Below, one piece after another: positions 15,601 through 18,851 of a stretch of 18,851 nt of DNA (the first letter of the stretch is position 1; every line of letters begins with the position of its first letter). The DNA lies in the NCBI GenBank assembly GCA_964447175.1, contig CAYURP010000054.1, forward strand, positions 1-18,851, written 5' to 3'. Position numbers and translations under genes: made by a program. The stretch comes from CAYURP01 sp964447175. GTDB taxonomy: Bacteria > Zixibacteria > MSB-5A5 > SM23-73-2. The notes under the pieces were generated by a model. It worked only from the letters and a program-made list of their open reading frames with translations. It had not been told where the DNA came from and made no database searches.

Positions 15601-15770
15601 CAATAGTATCATACCTCGAGACAAGGTGTGATACCGGGCTAAAGTAGGGACAGACCTTCAGGTCTGTCCAGTGTAATTCCGGTGAACTTGAAGGTCCACA
15701 CTCCAATGTTCTTACGGAATGTCGAGCTTTAGCTTGACCCAGTCAACCTGAAGGTTGACACTCCAATCCG
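15601..15770. repeat. Composite palindromic repeat, copy 2
   Basis: It has the same plan as the copy at 14983-15126: an opening hairpin (CATACCT/AGGTGTG), GGACAGACC-TTCA-GGTCTGTCC (15648-15669) and a TGAAC/GTCCA stem with several imperfections. Two extra hairpins follow, GTCGAGCT/AGCTTGAC (15721-15738) and the perfect GTCAACC-TGAA-GGTTGAC (15742-15759). The phrase ACTCCAAT follows both the 67-base shared core and the last hairpin, so the unit is modular. It lies between tRNA-Sec and the lipoprotein gene and could form the 3' end of the tRNA transcript. Confidence 0.85.
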
Positions 15771-15818
15771 TTCTGGAAGAATAATTTTCAAAGAACTGCC
15801 AGCGCAACGGTAAATTTC

Positions 15819-15915
15819 TGGCGGAAGGGGTGGGAATCGAACCCACCTCCCGACACACAAATGCCGAGATAACGGATTTGAAGTCCGCAAGGACCACCAG
15901 ATCCTATCCGCTTCC
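15819..15915 (-). tRNA. selC: Selenocysteine tRNA (anticodon UCA)
   Basis: The 97-base RNA begins GGAAGCGG and ends CCUUCC-G-CCA, with CCA encoded. It has the hallmarks of bacterial tRNA-Sec: a six-pair D stem (AGGAUC/GGUCCU) with a four-base loop, anticodon loop CUUCAAA giving UCA, a long variable arm, and the T arm GUGGG-UUCGAUU-CCCAC. The acceptor stem is odd: the 3' strand lacks a partner for C6, so either C6 is bulged or an eight-pair stem has a C-C mismatch and the T stem only four pairs. SerRS charges it with serine, SelA converts it and SelB delivers it. Confidence 0.95.
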
Positions 15916-15924
15916 ACCTTGTCA

Positions 15925-15953
15925 AATATATATGAAGTAACCTGGTCTGGCAA
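15925..15953 (-). promoter_or_regulatory. Promoter of the selenocysteine tRNA gene
   Basis: TTGCCA (15948-15953) and TATATT (15925-15930) are 17 bases apart, and the tRNA 5' end lies nine bases past the -10. Transcription would start only a few bases before the mature end. A second TTGACT/TAAAAA pair farther upstream is less well placed. Confidence 0.6.
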
Positions 15954-16073
15954 CTCTTTTTTTATCCTGGTTAACTCCAATAGTCAAGTAGACTTAGCAC
16001 TTTTTTGTGAAAATCTCTATCGAATTTAGGATGTCTTTTTGTATCTGTGGGATTTTTTATCTTGTTTTGTTTT

Positions 16074-16550
16074 TCAGGTTTTTTCCTCAAGCACAGTTAT
16101 CAGTTCTTCCACTGCGGGTTTATTTTTATAATCCATGTAGACTTTGATGTATCGGATGATTCCCAGTCGGTCCACCACAAAAGTGGCTGGATGAGGTTCT
16201 CCTTTTTCTGAGGAGGAATCTAAGACCCCATAGGCTGAAATCGCTTCTGAATTTTTATCATATAAAAGAGGGAAATTCAAACCCAACTTCTGTTTCAACT
16301 TTTTGGTTACCCGGAGCTCATCCATGCTGATGGCTAAAATCGTAGTATTCAGAAGATCGATTTTTCCAAAGGATTTATTCAGCTCCTTCAGCCAGGAAAT
16401 GCAGTTATCGCTTTTCACTCCCCTGTGAAAGACTATTATCAGGTTCTTTTTATCTATGAAAGAATAAGAATCGAGTTTTTTACCCTCTGAATCATTCAGA
16501 ATGATTCTGGGCGCTATGTGGCCAACTCTGAGACGGTTGACGTTATCCAT
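16074..16550 (-). CDS. Peroxiredoxin-like (AhpC/TSA) protein lacking the peroxidatic cysteine
   Basis: The 158-residue thioredoxin-fold protein has the family N-terminus (VGHIAPRIILNDSEGKKLDSYSF), a central strand LIIVFHRGVKSDNC, ILAISMDE, FPLLYDKNSEAISAYGVLD and the conserved HPATFVVDRLGIIRYI. In typical relatives the central motif is FYRG-x-W-C-P-x-C. Here the first Cys is Ser47 (codon AGC) and only Cys50 remains. A classical peroxidase mechanism is therefore unlikely unless Cys50 acts. It may be a reductase with one active Cys or a non-catalytic thioredoxin-fold protein. The start ATG follows AAGGAG, which overlaps the cupin stop region, so it is co-transcribed with the cupin. Confidence 0.85.
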   Translation of the reverse strand: MDNVNRLRVGHIAPRIILNDSEGKKLDSYSFIDKKNLIIVFHRGVKSDNCISWLKELNKSFGKIDLLNTTILAISMDELRVTKKLKQKLGLNFPLLYDKNSEAISAYGVLDSSSEKGEPHPATFVVDRLGIIRYIKVYMDYKNKPAVEELITVLEEKT

Positions 16551-16562
16551 AGCAAATGCTCC

Positions 16563-16883
16563 TTATTTTTCATAATTAGCACTAAAACCTGCCCGTTCAA
16601 ACATCATCACTAAAGATTTTTTTGCGGATTTGGATTTATGCCAGGTCCCGTTTTTGACCAAAAGCCCTTCACCAGGTTTCAACTTCTCCTTGTTATTACC
16701 CAGTTCGATTTCTATTTCCCCTTCCACCACGTAGAAAAATTCATCATAGGGGTGCTTGTGACGTTTGTATTCGCCATCCAGAACCACCAGGTAGATGTTA
16801 TAATCCCCCACGTCCTCAATGTGCCGGGGCGTGAAGGGCTTTTTTATCTTTTTTCCCTCCTCTAAGATATTTACCTTGGGCAT
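16563..16883 (-). CDS. Small cupin protein
   Basis: The 106-residue single-domain cupin has both conserved motifs: His42-x-His44 with Glu48 in HKHPYDEFFYVVEGE, and PGEGLLVKNGTWHKS with His82. Together these make a typical 3-His/1-Glu metal site. The substrate is unknown; such small cupins include mannose-6-phosphate isomerase-like and dioxygenase-like proteins. The ATG at 16883 has AGAGGAG upstream, and the N-terminus MPKVNILEEGKKIKKPFTP is typical of the family, so this start is preferred even though it lies 68 bases inside the endonuclease III gene. Confidence 0.88.
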   Translation of the reverse strand: MPKVNILEEGKKIKKPFTPRHIEDVGDYNIYLVVLDGEYKRHKHPYDEFFYVVEGEIEIELGNNKEKLKPGEGLLVKNGTWHKSKSAKKSLVMMFERAGFSANYEK

Positions 16884-17568
16884 AGGTAAGCTCTCCTCTT
16901 TTTAGATGGTTTTTCTTTTTCTGGTATTCACAAAGATCATATACTACACACTCCCCGCATCTGGGGTTTTGAGCCTGGCATACTCCTCTCCCGTGCTGGA
17001 TCAGATTTAAATGCAGCGAATAGACCAGATTCTCAGGTATAGATTCCTGCAAAAGAATATGAGCTTTTTTAGCATCAGTGTCCTCTGAAACAAGCCCCAG
17101 TCTTTTGGATAATCTCAGCACGTGGGTATCCACTGGAATAATCGGACGGCTCAGGGAAAACAATAACACGCAGGCAATGGTTTTATCTCCCACCCCTTTG
17201 AACCTTCGTAAGTAACTAATAATCTTATCCGTTTCCCATCTTTTTAGGTAAGATAAGCTCAGATCGGAGTCGTCATTATGAATTTGGTTCAAAATGTTTT
17301 TGATTCTTTTGGCTTTGATCCTGGATAGCCCTCCGGTTCTAATGGCTCTTTCGATTTTTAAAACAGGTGATTTTCTCACCTCTTCCCAGCTGGGAAACTT
17401 ATTCCTCAAGTTATCGAAAGCCCGGTGACTGTTTTTATCCGTGGTGTTCTGGGAAAGTATGGTTCCGATCAGAACCGAGGTGGGATCACCACTTCTTTTC
17501 CAGATTTTTTTGCCGTACTCTTTGTCCAGAAGATACGCAAGCCTTTTTATTTTTTTCTGAATTTTCAT
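16816..17568 (-). CDS. nth: Endonuclease III-like DNA glycosylase
   Basis: This protein removes oxidised pyrimidines and nicks at abasic sites in base excision repair. Its 250 residues contain the helix-hairpin-helix FKGVGDKT with catalytic Lys129, and Asp147 in IIPVDTHVLRLSKRLGL. A [4Fe-4S] cluster motif Cys197-x6-Cys204-x2-Cys207-x5-Cys213 follows. About 37 residues follow the last Cys, rather Lys-rich (CEYQKKKNHLKRGELTYAQG...), and the final third of them is read from DNA that also encodes the start of the cupin. The tail may have grown by loss of an earlier stop. The ribosome site (AGAGAA) is weak, and the gene lies 47 bases after fetB. Confidence 0.92.
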   Translation of the reverse strand: MKIQKKIKRLAYLLDKEYGKKIWKRSGDPTSVLIGTILSQNTTDKNSHRAFDNLRNKFPSWEEVRKSPVLKIERAIRTGGLSRIKAKRIKNILNQIHNDDSDLSLSYLKRWETDKIISYLRRFKGVGDKTIACVLLFSLSRPIIPVDTHVLRLSKRLGLVSEDTDAKKAHILLQESIPENLVYSLHLNLIQHGRGVCQAQNPRCGECVVYDLCEYQKKKNHLKRGELTYAQGKYLRGGKKDKKALHAPAH

Positions 17569-17615
17569 TTCTCTGAATTATTTATACGCAATATAAATCT
17601 TTTTGAATGATTTTA

Positions 17616-18377
17616 CTATCCCAGCATTTCAGCCAACTGATGATCTGTGGTGAAGTATTGCTGCTTAGCCAGAACCGTGGTCAAAACAGAGCTTATGGTT
17701 GTGGCGCACACAAGCATATACACCACTATGATCTGAATAATCACTGCGGAGACAGGGGAGGCACCAGCCAGTATCATTCCGGTCATGGCACCGGGCAACT
17801 GAACCAGTCCGATTATCTTCATCAGGTTTATGATGGGTATCATCGAGGCTTTAACCGTGGCCCGGACAGAGGACTCGATTGCCTGGGATGAAGTAGCGCC
17901 CAGAGCTAAGGCAGTCTCTATTTGAGCTTTTTTATTCTTAACTTCGGAGTCTATTCGGTCCAGGGCTAAGGCTGAAACGTTCATGGAATTCCCCACGACC
18001 ATTCCGGCTATGGGGATAAGATACTTTGGATCGGTATTGATAATTCTCAGAAGAAGCATACTCCCAATAGTGAAAAAAGTACCAATTCCAATAGCTGTAA
18101 ATGAGATCATAAAGCCAGAGTATGAGATATCCGCTCTTTTGCCTGCAGTATACGCCCCAATGGTGATCATAATTAATATGGTCAGAATCAGAAGATAAAG
18201 CTGATTTAGGTCGAATATGAATTCCAGAGCATAGCCGATGGCAATAAGCTGGACAAAGGACCTTATGGTTCCAATTAGAATGTTCTTCTCCAATTTCACT
18301 TTTTGATACAGCGAGATTCCAACAGCCACACCCACTAAAGCCAGAGCTGCTAAAACATCGTATAGATTGAATTCCAT
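17616..18377 (-). CDS. fetB: ABC transporter permease of the FetB/YbbM type (UPF0014)
   Basis: The 253-residue protein has about six to seven hydrophobic segments. Family-specific features are VKLEKNILIGTIRSFVQLIAIGYAL near the start and a GKRADISYSG segment. A conserved middle follows, with IPIAGMVVGNSMN and LGATSSQAIE, then the GLVQLPGAMTGMILAG loop. In Escherichia coli FetAB is linked to iron export and oxidative stress resistance; whether this one exports iron is inference. Its ATG follows a GAAGGGAG site that lies in the last codons of the upstream ATP-binding gene (stop at 18384-18386), so the two are coupled. Confidence 0.93.
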   Translation of the reverse strand: MEFNLYDVLAALALVGVAVGISLYQKVKLEKNILIGTIRSFVQLIAIGYALEFIFDLNQLYLLILTILIMITIGAYTAGKRADISYSGFMISFTAIGIGTFFTIGSMLLLRIINTDPKYLIPIAGMVVGNSMNVSALALDRIDSEVKNKKAQIETALALGATSSQAIESSVRATVKASMIPIINLMKIIGLVQLPGAMTGMILAGASPVSAVIIQIIVVYMLVCATTISSVLTTVLAKQQYFTTDHQLAEMLG

Positions 18378-18383
18378 TTATTT

Positions 18384-18851
18384 TCACTCCCTTCTGAGTT
18401 CTCCTGCAAAAAATTTTCTGGTCAGTTCGTTTCTGGGGTTATCATAAATTTCTTTGATATTCCCTTCCTCAATTTTTTTACCGTCTATTAAAATTACACA
18501 TTCGTGGCCCAGGCGCAAAGCCTGGCTTATGTCGTGAGTCACAAAAAGGGTGGTCAAACCAATCTTTGTATTCAAATTCAAGACCAGTTTTTCGATGTTC
18601 AAAGTGGCTGTGGGATCTAAAGCTGAGGTCGGTTCGTCTAAGAGTAAAACCTCGGGATTAAGCATCAGGGTTCGGGCAATGGAGATTCTCTGCTTTTCGC
18701 CAATGGAAAGCTGGGACGAATCCCGGTTCAGGAAATTCTCGTTTAAGCCTATCAGGTCCAGGCATTTTTTGGCTTTACCTGTTTCTCTTTCTGTTTTTCC
18801 CTTAATATTCAATCCGTAGAAAAGATTTTCCAGAACGGATTCATCCATCAT
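18384..18851 (-). CDS. fetA: ABC transporter ATP-binding protein (FetA-like), 5' part outside the window
   Basis: The visible 155 codons begin in mid-domain: the first readable part, MMDESVLENLFYG, is the segment after the Q-loop in ABC proteins. The signature SIGEKQRISIARTL, Walker B VLLLDEPTSALDP and the H-loop VTHDIS follow. Walker A must lie about 50-80 residues upstream, beyond the right edge, so the Met at 18851 is not the start. Partnership with the FetB permease six bases downstream makes FetA the most likely identity, though on sequence alone it is a general importer- or exporter-type ATPase. Confidence 0.88.
   Translation of the reverse strand: MMDESVLENLFYGLNIKGKTERETGKAKKCLDLIGLNENFLNRDSSQLSIGEKQRISIARTLMLNPEVLLLDEPTSALDPTATLNIEKLVLNLNTKIGLTTLFVTHDISQALRLGHECVILIDGKKIEEGNIKEIYDNPRNELTRKFFAGELRRE

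Noticed and set aside
14983..15770. A CRISPR array or tandem repeat
   Set aside because: The repeats are self-complementary hairpins of varied sequence with no regular spacer length, and the two long copies are separated by a gene.
15712..15980. Two short minus-strand open frames covering the tRNA and repeat region
   Set aside because: They run across the tRNA-Sec gene and palindromes, have no ribosome site and no recognisable motifs.

Overview
All supported genes in this window lie on the minus strand, so transcription runs from right to left. Base composition is moderate (roughly 40-45% GC by eye), and strong AAGGAG-type ribosome sites precede many genes. Two predicted lipoproteins, one with calcium-loop repeats, suggest a Gram-negative-type envelope. 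Together with the many interspersed palindromic elements, this suggests an uncultivated, probably anaerobic bacterium from a candidate phylum (Zixibacteria or WOR-3-like would fit the style). That placement is inference; no marker gene here settles it.

Layout from the right edge. (1) 18851-16074: a FetA/FetB-type ABC pair cut by the window edge, an endonuclease III homologue overlapping a small cupin, and a redoxin whose expected peroxidatic cysteine is serine. (2) 15953-9071: the selenocysteine locus. It has tRNA-Sec (UCA) with its own promoter, then a small lipoprotein gene bracketed by two copies of a composite palindromic repeat, then selD-selA-selB tightly packed, and a YtcJ-type amidohydrolase coupled to selB by an ATGA overlap. 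selD is itself a selenoprotein gene: codon 18 is UGA, followed by a hairpin of bacterial SECIS type. An ordinary gene caller starts it 27 codons late. (3) 8947-5836: an nfeD/slipin pair and a lipoprotein with four D-x-N-x-N-G-like repeats. (4) 5686-2825: a promoter and two tandem type I glutamine synthetase genes, one of the GSI-alpha kind and one longer and divergent that lacks the adenylylation tyrosine. (5) 2800-190: a decayed region holding remnants of gatA and gatB (Glu-tRNA(Gln)/Asp-tRNA(Asn) amidotransferase) on either side of an intact multi-pass membrane protein gene and a run of palindromic repeats, ending with intact purN.

How the genes fit together: SelD makes selenophosphate, SelA uses it to convert Ser-tRNA-Sec to Sec-tRNA-Sec, and SelB delivers that tRNA at UGA codons that have a SECIS. 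Because SelD needs Sec, the system depends on its own product. The glutamine synthetase pair and purN belong to nitrogen and purine metabolism. The gatA and gatB relics show that an amidotransferase locus once stood between them and was lost here, leaving purN with a ribosome site inside the gatB remnant.
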